Source of the DNA: Bacteroidia bacterium
GTDB lineage: Bacteria; Bacteroidota; Bacteroidia; B-17B0; Aurantibacillaceae
Direction: 5' to 3'
Length of the DNA: 52,017 bases
Assembly: GCA_021740825.1 (NCBI GenBank)
Contig: JAIOZA010000023.1
Location: 1 to 52,017, forward strand
Part shown: positions 42,667 to 51,700 of the stretch, piece by piece
Numbering within the stretch: position 1 is the stretch's first letter
Layout of the letters: every line of letters starts with the position of its first letter
The notes under the pieces: generated by a model
What the model was told of the DNA's origin: nothing
The model's input: the letters and a program-made list of their open reading frames with translations, nothing else
Databases searched by the model: none
Made by a program: the position numbers and the translations under genes

Positions 42667-45582
42667 ATGTTCAAAAAAATAAAAATAACTACCTTATTTA
42701 TATTCACGGTTTTAATTTCTCAAGCTCAAAGCGGAAAAATAGTTGGTAAAATAATAGATGGTAAAACAGGAGAAACATTACCAGGAGCTACTGTACTAAT
42801 AGAAGGCACAACCAAAGGAGCATCAAGCGATTTTGATGGTAATTTTACGTTAGGTGGGCTTCAACCCGGAAAATATAACTTAATAGCAAGTTATATTACT
42901 TATGATAACAAGAAATTTGTAGATGTTATTGTTAAAGCAAATGATGTTACTGATTTTAACATTGCACTCGATCAATCTAGTTCGCAAACATTAGGAGAGG
43001 TTGTAGTACAAGCCGAAATGAATAAAGAAAATACGAATACACTATTTGTGATGCAAAAAAATAATGCGAGTGTAAGCGATGGTATTTCTTCTGAAAGTAT
43101 TAAAAAAACACCCGATAGAAGCACGAGTGATGTTTTAAAACGTGTAAGTGGTGCTAGTATTCAAGACAATAAATTTGCTATAATTAGAGGTATGAGCGAC
43201 CGTTATAATGCAGCGTATTTAAACGGATCGCCTTTGCCAAGTTCAGAGAGTGATAGAAGAGCTTTTGCCTTTGATATTTTCCCTTCTGGAATTTTAGATA
43301 ACTTAGTGATTTTAAAAACAGCTACTCCCGAATTACCAGGGGACTTTGCAGGTGGTATTATTTTAATTAATACAAAAAATATTCCCGAAAAAAATAGTAC
43401 GAGTATTTCTATTTCTGGAGGTTATAATTCATTAACAACATTTAAAGATTTTAAAACCTATAAAAGTGGTAAAACAGATTGGCTAGGAATTGATGATGGC
43501 TCCCGACAATTACCAAGTTCAATACCAAGTACTAAAGGATTTTCAGAATTAACAACAAATCAACAAAGAGTTGAGCAAGCAAGAAAACTAAATTATGATT
43601 GGACATTACAAAATAAAACAGCGTTACCAAACTTAAATTTATTTTTAACCCAAGCTAATGTATTTAAATTATTTAAAAAAGATTTTGGAAGCATTGTTGC
43701 GCTAACTTACAATAATTCAAATAACACAACAATATCCGATAGACGGGATTTTATTGAACAAGGCGAAACAGTTAAAAAAATTACAGATTATTACGACACA
43801 ACTTATAGTAATAATATTTTAACAAGCTTATTATGGAATTTATCGTACAAATTAAATGACAATAATCAAATTGGATTAAAAAATTTATACTCGATAAATT
43901 CGGACGATAGAGTATTAGTAAGACAAGGAATTTATGATGGTGAAGATGTTACAGCTCCAGGTTGGGAAAAATCAAATGTGCGATTCTTTACGCAAAATAA
44001 TATTTATTCGGGCCAATTAAACGGAGATCATTTAATACCAAAAGGAAAAATAAAATTAAAATGGATTGGTGGATTTAGTGACATAACGCGTGATATTCCA
44101 AACTTACGAAAAATGGTATATCAAAAAAATAGTGCTTCAGCAAACGACTCTGTAAAATACGCAGCACAAATTGGTGAAGAAGCAGTAACACCAACAAGTT
44201 CGGGAGCGATGTTTTTTTCTAAAACTAAAGAAAGGATTTATAGTATTAAATATGACGCCTCTAAATCCATTGAAATAAAAAACACAAAACATGAAATTAA
44301 AATTGGTGGCTTTAATCAGCACCGAAGCAGAGACTTTGCCGCTCGTTTATTAGGATACACAAAATATAAAAATCCTCGTACTGCTACAAACCCAAAAGAT
44401 ACTTTGTTCAATAATGATTTATTGTTGTTAGATGAATCACAAATATTTGCATTACAAAACATGGGAGGCGTTGATGGACCTGGCAAATATGATGGTGGCT
44501 TTAAACTATCTGAATCAACATCATTTATCGATTCCTACAGCGCATCATCAGTGCTTAATGCAGGATATTTACAATTAGATTCTCGCTTTTCAGATAAGCT
44601 AAGATTTATATATGGCTTGAGAGCTGAGTATTATATGCAAAGTATCAATACATTTGATCCAAATTACAATAAAAATACAAGAGACACATCCGTTATTGAT
44701 TTTCTTCCATCATTAAACGCTGTATGGTCAGTTACTGAAAGAACAAATATTAGAGCTGCATATTACAGAACTGTAAACAGACCAGAATTTAGAGAACTTG
44801 CGCCATTTAATTTTTACGATTTTGTAACTAACTACACAACATCAGGTAACGATTCCTTAAAACGCGCCACTATAAACAATTACGACTTACGTTTTGAATA
44901 TTACCCTAAAAGACCAGGGCAAATTATATCGGTATCTGCATTTTACAAAGACTTAACTGATGCTATTGAACAAATTGCTGGTAATGGGCAAGTAAGATCA
45001 ATAAATTATTCAAATGTAGCTAAAGCTACCAATATGGGTTTAGAATTAGAGTATAGAGTTCTATTAGCAACAATTTTCAGAAATGATTCGTCAAGATTTT
45101 TAAATGGAACTACATTATTTACAAATGTATCATACATTAAATCAGATGTAGATGTATCAAAATTAAACGGTGTAGAAGCTAGACCACTTCAAGGTCAAAG
45201 TCCTATTATTATAAATGGAGGTATACAATATTTAGATAGTAAATATGATTTTGGTTTAAGCATTTCCTATAATTACGTGGGTAAAAGAATTATTATTGTT
45301 GGTAACGAAGACGAACAAAATATATGGGAAAATCCACGTCATGTATTAGATTTACAATTATCAAAAACGTTTAAAGAAAAAATTGAACTGAAATTAAATG
45401 TGCGCGACGCTTTGGCACAAAATTTAATTTTTTATCAAGACATTAATAAAAATGGAAAATTTGATAAAATATCATTAACCGATAATCAAGATTTTCAACA
45501 TCCCTCTACTTCAGATAATATTATTTTAAATACACGTTTGGCACCTACTATTAGTATATCTTTTAGTTATAAAATAAAATAG
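42667..45582 (+). CDS. TonB-dependent outer-membrane receptor with carboxypeptidase-regulatory-like domain
   Basis: 971 residues from the ATG at 42667; the frame extends to a TTG at 42634, but 42667 is followed directly by a signal peptide (MFKKIKITTLFIFTVLISQA). Domains: CarboxypepD_reg-like (about 22-105; GKIVGKIIDGKTGETLPGAT), plug (about 125-240; SGASIQDNKFAIIRGM, GIILINT), then an outer-membrane beta-barrel to the C-terminus. It imports a substrate using the TonB system. No SusD partner follows, so it is not a Sus-type glycan receptor. The substrate is unknown. The neighbouring T9SS protein and PhoB-type regulators suggest a regulated nutrient, possibly phosphate (inference). Confidence 0.9.
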   Translation: MFKKIKITTLFIFTVLISQAQSGKIVGKIIDGKTGETLPGATVLIEGTTKGASSDFDGNFTLGGLQPGKYNLIASYITYDNKKFVDVIVKANDVTDFNIALDQSSSQTLGEVVVQAEMNKENTNTLFVMQKNNASVSDGISSESIKKTPDRSTSDVLKRVSGASIQDNKFAIIRGMSDRYNAAYLNGSPLPSSESDRRAFAFDIFPSGILDNLVILKTATPELPGDFAGGIILINTKNIPEKNSTSISISGGYNSLTTFKDFKTYKSGKTDWLGIDDGSRQLPSSIPSTKGFSELTTNQQRVEQARKLNYDWTLQNKTALPNLNLFLTQANVFKLFKKDFGSIVALTYNNSNNTTISDRRDFIEQGETVKKITDYYDTTYSNNILTSLLWNLSYKLNDNNQIGLKNLYSINSDDRVLVRQGIYDGEDVTAPGWEKSNVRFFTQNNIYSGQLNGDHLIPKGKIKLKWIGGFSDITRDIPNLRKMVYQKNSASANDSVKYAAQIGEEAVTPTSSGAMFFSKTKERIYSIKYDASKSIEIKNTKHEIKIGGFNQHRSRDFAARLLGYTKYKNPRTATNPKDTLFNNDLLLLDESQIFALQNMGGVDGPGKYDGGFKLSESTSFIDSYSASSVLNAGYLQLDSRFSDKLRFIYGLRAEYYMQSINTFDPNYNKNTRDTSVIDFLPSLNAVWSVTERTNIRAAYYRTVNRPEFRELAPFNFYDFVTNYTTSGNDSLKRATINNYDLRFEYYPKRPGQIISVSAFYKDLTDAIEQIAGNGQVRSINYSNVAKATNMGLELEYRVLLATIFRNDSSRFLNGTTLFTNVSYIKSDVDVSKLNGVEARPLQGQSPIIINGGIQYLDSKYDFGLSISYNYVGKRIIIVGNEDEQNIWENPRHVLDLQLSKTFKEKIELKLNVRDALAQNLIFYQDINKNGKFDKISLTDNQDFQHPSTSDNIILNTRLAPTISISFSYKIK

Positions 45583-45583
45583 C

Positions 45584-45613
45584 AAAACGCTCGTTAACCA
45601 ACGAGCGTTTTTT
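45584..45613 (+). terminator. Terminator of the TonB-dependent receptor gene
   Basis: AACGCTCGTT (45586-45595) pairs perfectly with AACGAGCGTT (45600-45609) around a 4-base loop, followed by T residues. It starts 2 bases after the stop. Confidence 0.85.
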
Positions 45614-45671
45614 GCATTCAATATTACCTGCCTTTCAATATTAATTATACGTTAAGTAAACCTAAAATTAC

Positions 45672-45750
45672 TTTACATAAACTTAAGGTATAAGTAAGTA
45701 TATCGTAAACTCACGTTAATCTAAAGCTAAGGTTATGTTCGTTAATTTGC
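45672..45750 (+). promoter_or_regulatory. Six 11-bp-spaced direct repeats plus -7-like box upstream of the T9SS protein gene
   Basis: Hexamers TTTACA (45672), TTAAGG (45683), GTAAGT (45694), GTAAAC (45705), TTAATC (45716) and CTAAGG (45727) start exactly 11 bases apart; all have T at position 2 and A at position 4. A -7-like TTAATTTG follows at 45742-45749, so the last repeats overlap where a -33 box would lie. This is the layout of a promoter activated by a PhoB/OmpR-type dimer array. Which of the two regulators in the locus binds is unknown. Confidence 0.5.
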
Positions 45751-45791
45751 ATCACAAAAATAAAAATACTTAAACAATTAAATAAAACAAA

Positions 45792-47495
45792 ATGAAAAAA
45801 ATCTACACATTAGCAGCTGCAGCACTATTAAGCGTAACTGCTGTTGCTCAAAGTCCATTTTGGACATCAACTTCTTACAAAGGAGCATTCCCAATTACAG
45901 ATGGTATAACAGGAACAACATCTAATGACTGGACAGCTGGTTGGGCAAATTTTGATCCACAAATTACTGTTTACCCTGCTACAACGCAAACAATCTCTGG
46001 TTCGATTACATCACAAACCTGGAGTCCAAGTAACACATATTTGTTAACAGGAACAGTTGCGGTTGCATCTGGAAACACGCTAACAATTTTACCTGGTACA
46101 GTTATCAGAGGTGATAAAAACAGTAAAGCATGTTTAATTATAACCAAAGGTGCACAAATAAACGCACAGGGTACTGTAACAAGTCCAATTGTATTTACAT
46201 CAAACGAAACTAGTAGAAACCCAGCAGATTGGGGCGGTGTAGTATTGCTAGGTAACGGTATTGTAAATACAGCATGTTCTACATGTCCTACAAACCCAAA
46301 CACAAACAATATTGAAGGTTTCGCAACTGTATTTCCTGAAATTGCATATGGTGGAAATAATAATGCAGAAAGTTCTGGTACAATGTCGTACTGCCGTATT
46401 GAATTTGCAGGTGTAGCTTTATCTACAACTGCAAACTCTGAGTTAAATAGTTTAACCATGGGCGGTGTTGGTTCAGGAACTAAAATTGATCATATACAAG
46501 TTTCTTTTGGTGGAGATGATGGATTTGAATGGTTTGGTGGTGCAGTTGATGCAAAATACTTAATTTCATTTAGAACACTAGATGATGATTTTGACACAGA
46601 TTATGGTCATGCTGGTCGTGTTCAATTTGGTTTAATTGTTAGAGATAAGGATATTTCTGATGTTGCTGGAGATTCTAATGGATTTGAATCTGATAACTCT
46701 GGGGGAACTGGATTAAATAGATTACCTGTTACAAAAACTATTTTCTCAAACATAACTTGTATTGGTCCAAAAAGAGATGGAACAGTTGCTTTACCAGTAG
46801 GTGAAAAATTTGAAAGAGCAATATTTACAAGAAGAAATACTGCAATTTCAATTCATAACTCTATTATGGTAGGTTGGGAAAAAGGATGGCATGTATCTGG
46901 TACTCCAGCTTTTGATAATTATAACGCTAATACAAATTTGGATTCGTTAGGTTTAGTTCAAAATACTATTATTGCTAGTAACTTATTCCCTAAATTTGTT
47001 CATGATGCTGGTGGTGCAAACGCTACTTGGTACAATGCTTACGCGGGTATAAACTCTATCGATACTACTAAATCGGTTGCTCAAATTGCTTTTGTAAACG
47101 CGTTCCCAACTGAATTGTACGATCCAAGTGATTTTCGTTTAACTGCCAATTCAACTGCTTCAAATGGCGCAAGTTTTTCTGGCCCTCAATTTTCAGGACA
47201 AGTTACTGGAGTTAAATCAATAGTAAATGAAAATTTAAAATCATTCGTTATTTACCCTAATCCTGCTAATCAAAGTACATCTATTTCTTTCAATATTATT
47301 GAAAAAAACAAAGTAACAACTAATGTTTATGATGTGTTAGGAAATGTTGTTTCTACTTTATCTCAAAGCAATGATTTTGAAAAAGGTAATAATACAATCA
47401 TCATAAATACTTCAAACTTATCTAGCGGAATCTACTATATTTCATTAGATGTTAATGGAGCAAAAGAAACAAAAAAATTAATTATCAATAACTAA
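45792..47495 (+). CDS. T9SS-secreted protein, probable parallel beta-helix
   Basis: 567 residues: signal peptide (about 1-19, ending AVAQ), a repetitive Gly/Asn/Thr-rich body and a T9SS type A sorting domain (about 485-567; VIYPNPANQS, NVYDVLGNVV, GIYYISL). The body contains TLTILPGTVIRGDKNSK and IVFTSNE, the style of right-handed beta-helix proteins. Acidic patches such as GGDDGFEWFGG and TLDDDFDTDYG could bind calcium. No catalytic motif is recognised. It lies between the TonB-dependent receptor and the pseudo-receiver regulator and carries the 11-bp repeat array upstream. I infer a surface or released partner of the receptor. Confidence 0.75.
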   Translation: MKKIYTLAAAALLSVTAVAQSPFWTSTSYKGAFPITDGITGTTSNDWTAGWANFDPQITVYPATTQTISGSITSQTWSPSNTYLLTGTVAVASGNTLTILPGTVIRGDKNSKACLIITKGAQINAQGTVTSPIVFTSNETSRNPADWGGVVLLGNGIVNTACSTCPTNPNTNNIEGFATVFPEIAYGGNNNAESSGTMSYCRIEFAGVALSTTANSELNSLTMGGVGSGTKIDHIQVSFGGDDGFEWFGGAVDAKYLISFRTLDDDFDTDYGHAGRVQFGLIVRDKDISDVAGDSNGFESDNSGGTGLNRLPVTKTIFSNITCIGPKRDGTVALPVGEKFERAIFTRRNTAISIHNSIMVGWEKGWHVSGTPAFDNYNANTNLDSLGLVQNTIIASNLFPKFVHDAGGANATWYNAYAGINSIDTTKSVAQIAFVNAFPTELYDPSDFRLTANSTASNGASFSGPQFSGQVTGVKSIVNENLKSFVIYPNPANQSTSISFNIIEKNKVTTNVYDVLGNVVSTLSQSNDFEKGNNTIIINTSNLSSGIYYISLDVNGAKETKKLIINN

Positions 47496-47510
47496 TAATT
47501 ATAAGTTGAT

Positions 47511-47542
47511 AAGGCACGAACTTATTGTTCGTGCCTTTTTTT
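47511..47542 (+). terminator. Terminator of the T9SS protein gene, abutting the next start codon
   Basis: AAGGCACGAAC (47511-47521) pairs perfectly with GTTCGTGCCTT (47527-47537) around TTATT, followed by a T run to 47542. The next gene's ATG is at 47547, only 4 bases after the T run. Confidence 0.85.
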
Positions 47543-47546
47543 ATAC

Positions 47547-48239
47547 ATGGAAAAATCCTTTCATATCGTTTTCTGCTCAAATTCCGAATCCTCCGTAAAA
47601 AAAACAATTGAGTTTTTAGAAGAAAAAAAGTACTATGTTACTTTTGCTAAATCAGAAGGAGAATTATTATCAATACTAAAAGAAACAATAGTTAATTTAG
47701 TAATCATTGAATTAGATTTTAAACATAAAGATGGGATCACTTTAACATCGGACATTAAAAATTTAAAAGATATTGAACAACCTTACATCATTATTTTTTC
47801 AAATAAACAAGATGATTACATTCAAATTACAGCATTTAATGCTGGCGCTGACGACTTTATTGTTTCGCCCATTAAACCTATTTTATTAGAAGCGCGTATT
47901 TCAACTCTTAAAAAACGCGTACTAAATAAAACAACTGAAGTTAACGAAGCGGATTTACATCCAAACTTTTTTGTAGACAAAGAACAATATTTAATTATCA
48001 CACCTCAAGGAAAAATAAGTTTGCCACGCAAGGAATTTGAAATGGTAAACCTCATGTATCGCAATACGCACAAAACATTTACACGAACAGATTTTGCAAA
48101 TTTAATTTGGAACTCTGCCGATGTTGCCAATAGTAGAACTATTGATATTCACATCCGGAATATTCGCCGCACCTTAGGTCAGGATATCATAAAAACGAGT
48201 AAAGGTATTGGCTACTCAATTAATAGAGATTTGTTATAG
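47547..48239 (+). CDS. OmpR/PhoB-type regulator with degenerate (pseudo-)receiver
   Basis: 230 residues, same architecture as the regulator at 41110-41799. The receiver lacks the phosphorylation residues: the acidic pair is S11-N12, the phospho-acceptor position is E55 (IIELDFKHKDG aligned with VLDVMMPEMDG), and the conserved Lys is S107 (IVSPIKP aligned with ITKPIKP). Ser85 and the fold-determining hydrophobic residues remain. The C-terminal winged helix is intact: LPRKEFEMVNLMYRNTHKTF, RTIDIHIRNIRRTLG, IKTSKGIGYSIN. The protein is probably active or regulated without phosphorylation. Glu at the acceptor site can mimic phosphate in some receivers. A terminator hairpin ends directly before its start. 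Confidence 0.85.
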   Translation: MEKSFHIVFCSNSESSVKKTIEFLEEKKYYVTFAKSEGELLSILKETIVNLVIIELDFKHKDGITLTSDIKNLKDIEQPYIIIFSNKQDDYIQITAFNAGADDFIVSPIKPILLEARISTLKKRVLNKTTEVNEADLHPNFFVDKEQYLIITPQGKISLPRKEFEMVNLMYRNTHKTFTRTDFANLIWNSADVANSRTIDIHIRNIRRTLGQDIIKTSKGIGYSINRDLL

Positions 48240-48766
48240 CAAGGTTGAAAACTATTTTGCTTTAAATAAACCAAACAACTTTAATAATTTTTCGGAGACA
48301 TGCATATTTGAATAAATAATCAATTCAAATAGTATATTTTTTTTAAAGTTTTTTTATTCATGAACTTATACTAAATATATTTATGACATGGTCCAATTAT
48401 GGTGGTCATGCTGAACTTGCTTCAGCATCTCAGAGACCCTGAATCAAGTGCAGGGTGACTAACTGCTTGGACTATCAATTTACTTATAAATGGAATTATT
48501 CAAGTGTAATAATTATGCTTGAATAAATTATTGCATTCATCTGGCGCAACCTAGCAGCAAGCTGCAACTAAATTACACTACTATACTTTAGTATTTATGT
48601 TTTGTGATTTGAATGTTAATTTAATTTAAATAGTACCTAACAAAAATTCCCCTAAAATTTAACTAGTAGCTAACACCAAAGCTATCTCCTTTAACGGTTT
48701 ATTCATTTTAAGTTAAAACACTTGTGAGATTTAAACAAGAAATTTGACAAAAAAAATAACAAACAA
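48240..48766. other. Gene-free region with a double-hairpin repeat and TTAA-type hexamers
   Basis: I see no credible ORF in these 527 bases. They hold the hairpin repeat at 48388-48470, a near-perfect 11-bp inverted repeat (AATTATTCAAG ending 48504, CTTGAATAAATT from 48518), and, nearer the next gene, TTAAAT (48626), CTAACA (48637), TTAACT (48659) and CTAACA (48670), which share an 11-bp register with one position skipped. The last may be a weaker version of the array at 45672-45732. Confidence 0.4.
48388..48470. repeat. Double-hairpin intergenic repeat
   Basis: CTGAA...TTCAG (48411-48425) and CCCTG...CAGGG (about 48438-48455) form two adjacent hairpins, enclosed by GTCCA near 48391 and TGGAC near 48468. 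I know sequences of the form GTCATGCTGAAC...AGGGTGAC as frequent Bacteroidota intergenic repeats. No ORF is present. Confidence 0.55.
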
Positions 48767-51700
48767 ATGAAACAAAACCTACTTCAAAAAATCTCACTTA
48801 CATTATGTATTTGTGCAATTTTCGCATTAAAATCTGTAGCCCAAAGGCCAGGATTAATTATTAGCGAATTACACGTTAACCCATCTGGAACAGATTCTCC
48901 GTTTGAATACGCTGAATTTAGAGCAACCAAGTTTATCAACTTTGCGACTACACCTTACAGCGTTGTGCTTTGTAATAATGGTACAGCCACATCTGCAGGT
49001 TGGATTGCTGGAGGTGCTTTATCATATGGATTTAGCATCAATACCGGAACAGTTAATCCCGGTGATGTTGTTTATGTTGGTGGCACTTCGATGGCGCCAA
49101 CAGGTGTTAAGTTAAGAGTAATAAATACAGGAACAACCGCTGGAGATGGATTTGGTAATTTAAATACAGGTGGTGTTTTTGGAAATGGTGGAACAAGCGC
49201 CGATGGTATAGCTGTTTTTAATCAAGATATTGCAACACTAACAAATTCAACGGTTCCTATCGATGCTTTATTTTATGGTACTACTGTTGGTACTGCCACA
49301 GCAGCAATAGGAGGATATGAGTTGCCAATAAATGATTTATATACTGGTGGCAAAATACAATCTAATAGTTTTATAGGAGCAGATCCAGGCGCATTAAATT
49401 TAGTAGCTAATGGTGTTTTTGATACGATTACTAATGCCTATATTGCAGCAAGAACCTGGAACATAGCAGCATTAACAAATAATACTTCTTCGGTGATTCT
49501 ATCTAACGTTTTGCCACCTGCTAACTTAGCTTTTACGATTGATAATCAAACAGTATTAGAATCAGTTGGAACAGTAACTGCGAGCATTTCTATTTCCTCT
49601 GCCAATACAGATGCGTCTTCAGTTGAAGTGGTTGTTATCCCATTTGGCACAGCTTCAATTAGTTCTGATTTAGCTTACACAACGCAAACGGTTACTTTCG
49701 CTGCTAATGCAACCGGAACAAAAACCTTATCGATTACAATTAATGATGATGCTATAGGTGAGGAATCTGAGTATTTTGTAATTAAACTTCAAAATCCAGT
49801 TAATGCAATACTTCCTAATATTACACAGCAAACTATCTTTATTAAAGATAATGAGAATATTACTCCTATTGGTAATAATGAAGTATCAATGTCATTTGTA
49901 TCTAGTTATACAAATGGTGTTTCTGCGACAAATTCAGCAGAAATTGTTGCACACGACCCAATCTCTCAACGCTTATTTGTAGCAAATTCTATTGGTAAAA
50001 AATTAGACATTATTGATTTTTCAAACCCTGCGGCAATGAGCATCATAACTTCAATTGATATTTCGACATATGGAAACATCAATAGTGTAGCGGTTAAAAA
50101 CGGAATTGTAGCTTGTGCTATTGAAAATACGGTTCCAGAACAAGATGGATTTGTAGTATTTTTTAATACAAACGGTGTATTTCAAAACCAAGTTACGGTT
50201 GGCGCACTGCCAGATATGATAACATTTAATAATGCTGGCACAAGAGTACTAACAGCAAACGAAGGTCAGCCAAATGTAGGCTATACAATCGATCCAGAAG
50301 GCTCTGTTAGTATTGTTGATATTTCTGGAGGTATAGCAACATTAACTCAAACTAATGTTACAACGGCCTTATTTACTACTTTTAATAGTCAAGCAGCTGC
50401 ATTAAAAGCAAGTGGCGTAAGAATTTACGGAACAGGCTCAACAGTTGCGCAAGACATGGAACCGGAATACATTACTATTTCAGAGGACGATTTAACAGCA
50501 TATGTAGTGCTTCAAGAGAACAATGCTTTTGCTTATGTTAATTTAACCACGAACACAATTACTGATATTAAACCTTTAGGATTTAAAGATCATAGTGTTT
50601 TTGGTAAAGGATTAGATGCAACTAATAATGGGACAAATGTAAATATTGCCAATTGGCCAATTAAAGGTATGTACTTACCAGACGGCATGACACATTTTAA
50701 TGTTGGAGGAGTTGAATATTTGATAACAGCTAACGAAGGAGATGCAAGAGCAGATTATGGCGCGGCAAATAACGAAGAAACTACTATTGGAGCAGCTACA
50801 TACTCTTTAGATCCAATTGCTTTTCCTTATGCATCAGCCATGAAATCAAACGCTAATTTAGGAAGATTAAAATGTACAAATCGTTTGGGTGATACTGATA
50901 ACGATGGTGATTTTGATGAAATTTATACATTTGGTGCTCGTTCGTTTTCAATATGGAACGCAACAACAGGAACGTTAGTTTATGATAGCGGAGATGATTT
51001 AGAACAAATTACTGCTAATGACCCAACGTATGGAGCGATGTTTAATTCCAGTAATACTAATATTACAAAAAAAGACAGAAGTGACGATAAAGGTCCAGAG
51101 CCTGAAGGTGTTGCTGTTGCAACGATTGCGGGGATACCTTATGTATTTGTAAGTATGGAACGAGTTGGCGGTTTAATGGTTTTTAATGTGAGCAACCCTG
51201 CTGCACCACAATTTGTTCAATATGTAAACAATAGAGGATTAACAGGTTTAACAGGAGATAGAGGCCCGGAAGGAATTATTTATGTTAAGCAGCAAGATAG
51301 TCCAAATGGAAAAGCATTAGTGGTTTTAGGTAACGAGATAAGTAGTTCTGTTTCTGTATACGAAATTGCTTGTCCAGCTGCATCAGCTACTTTATCGGCC
51401 GTTTCATCAACCACTGCATGCGCTGGCAACACTCTAACAATTAACACAAGTACAATTTCTGGGGCTAGTTATGCATGGTATAATGGAACAACGCTAATCG
51501 GAGGTGCAACATCTGCAGCGTATAGCGCTACAGTTTCTGGAAACTATTCTGTTAAGTTAAATAACGTTGGTTGTACAATCCCGTCAAATACTATTTCATT
51601 AACATTTAATGCTTTGCCAGTTGTTAACGCCGCAAGTTCTGCAACGGCAGTTTGTGAAGGGAATAATGTCACGCTTTCAGGTAGTGGCGCTTCAACTTAT

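Noticed and set aside
41110..48239. Calling the regulators PhoB and the locus a Pho regulon
   Set aside because: No histidine kinase, Pst transporter, PhoU or phosphatase active site is visible, so phosphate remains only a hypothesis.
48903..49115. 70-codon ORF inside the choice-of-anchor I gene
   Set aside because: It overlaps the long open frame from 48767 in another phase and has no protein-like pattern.
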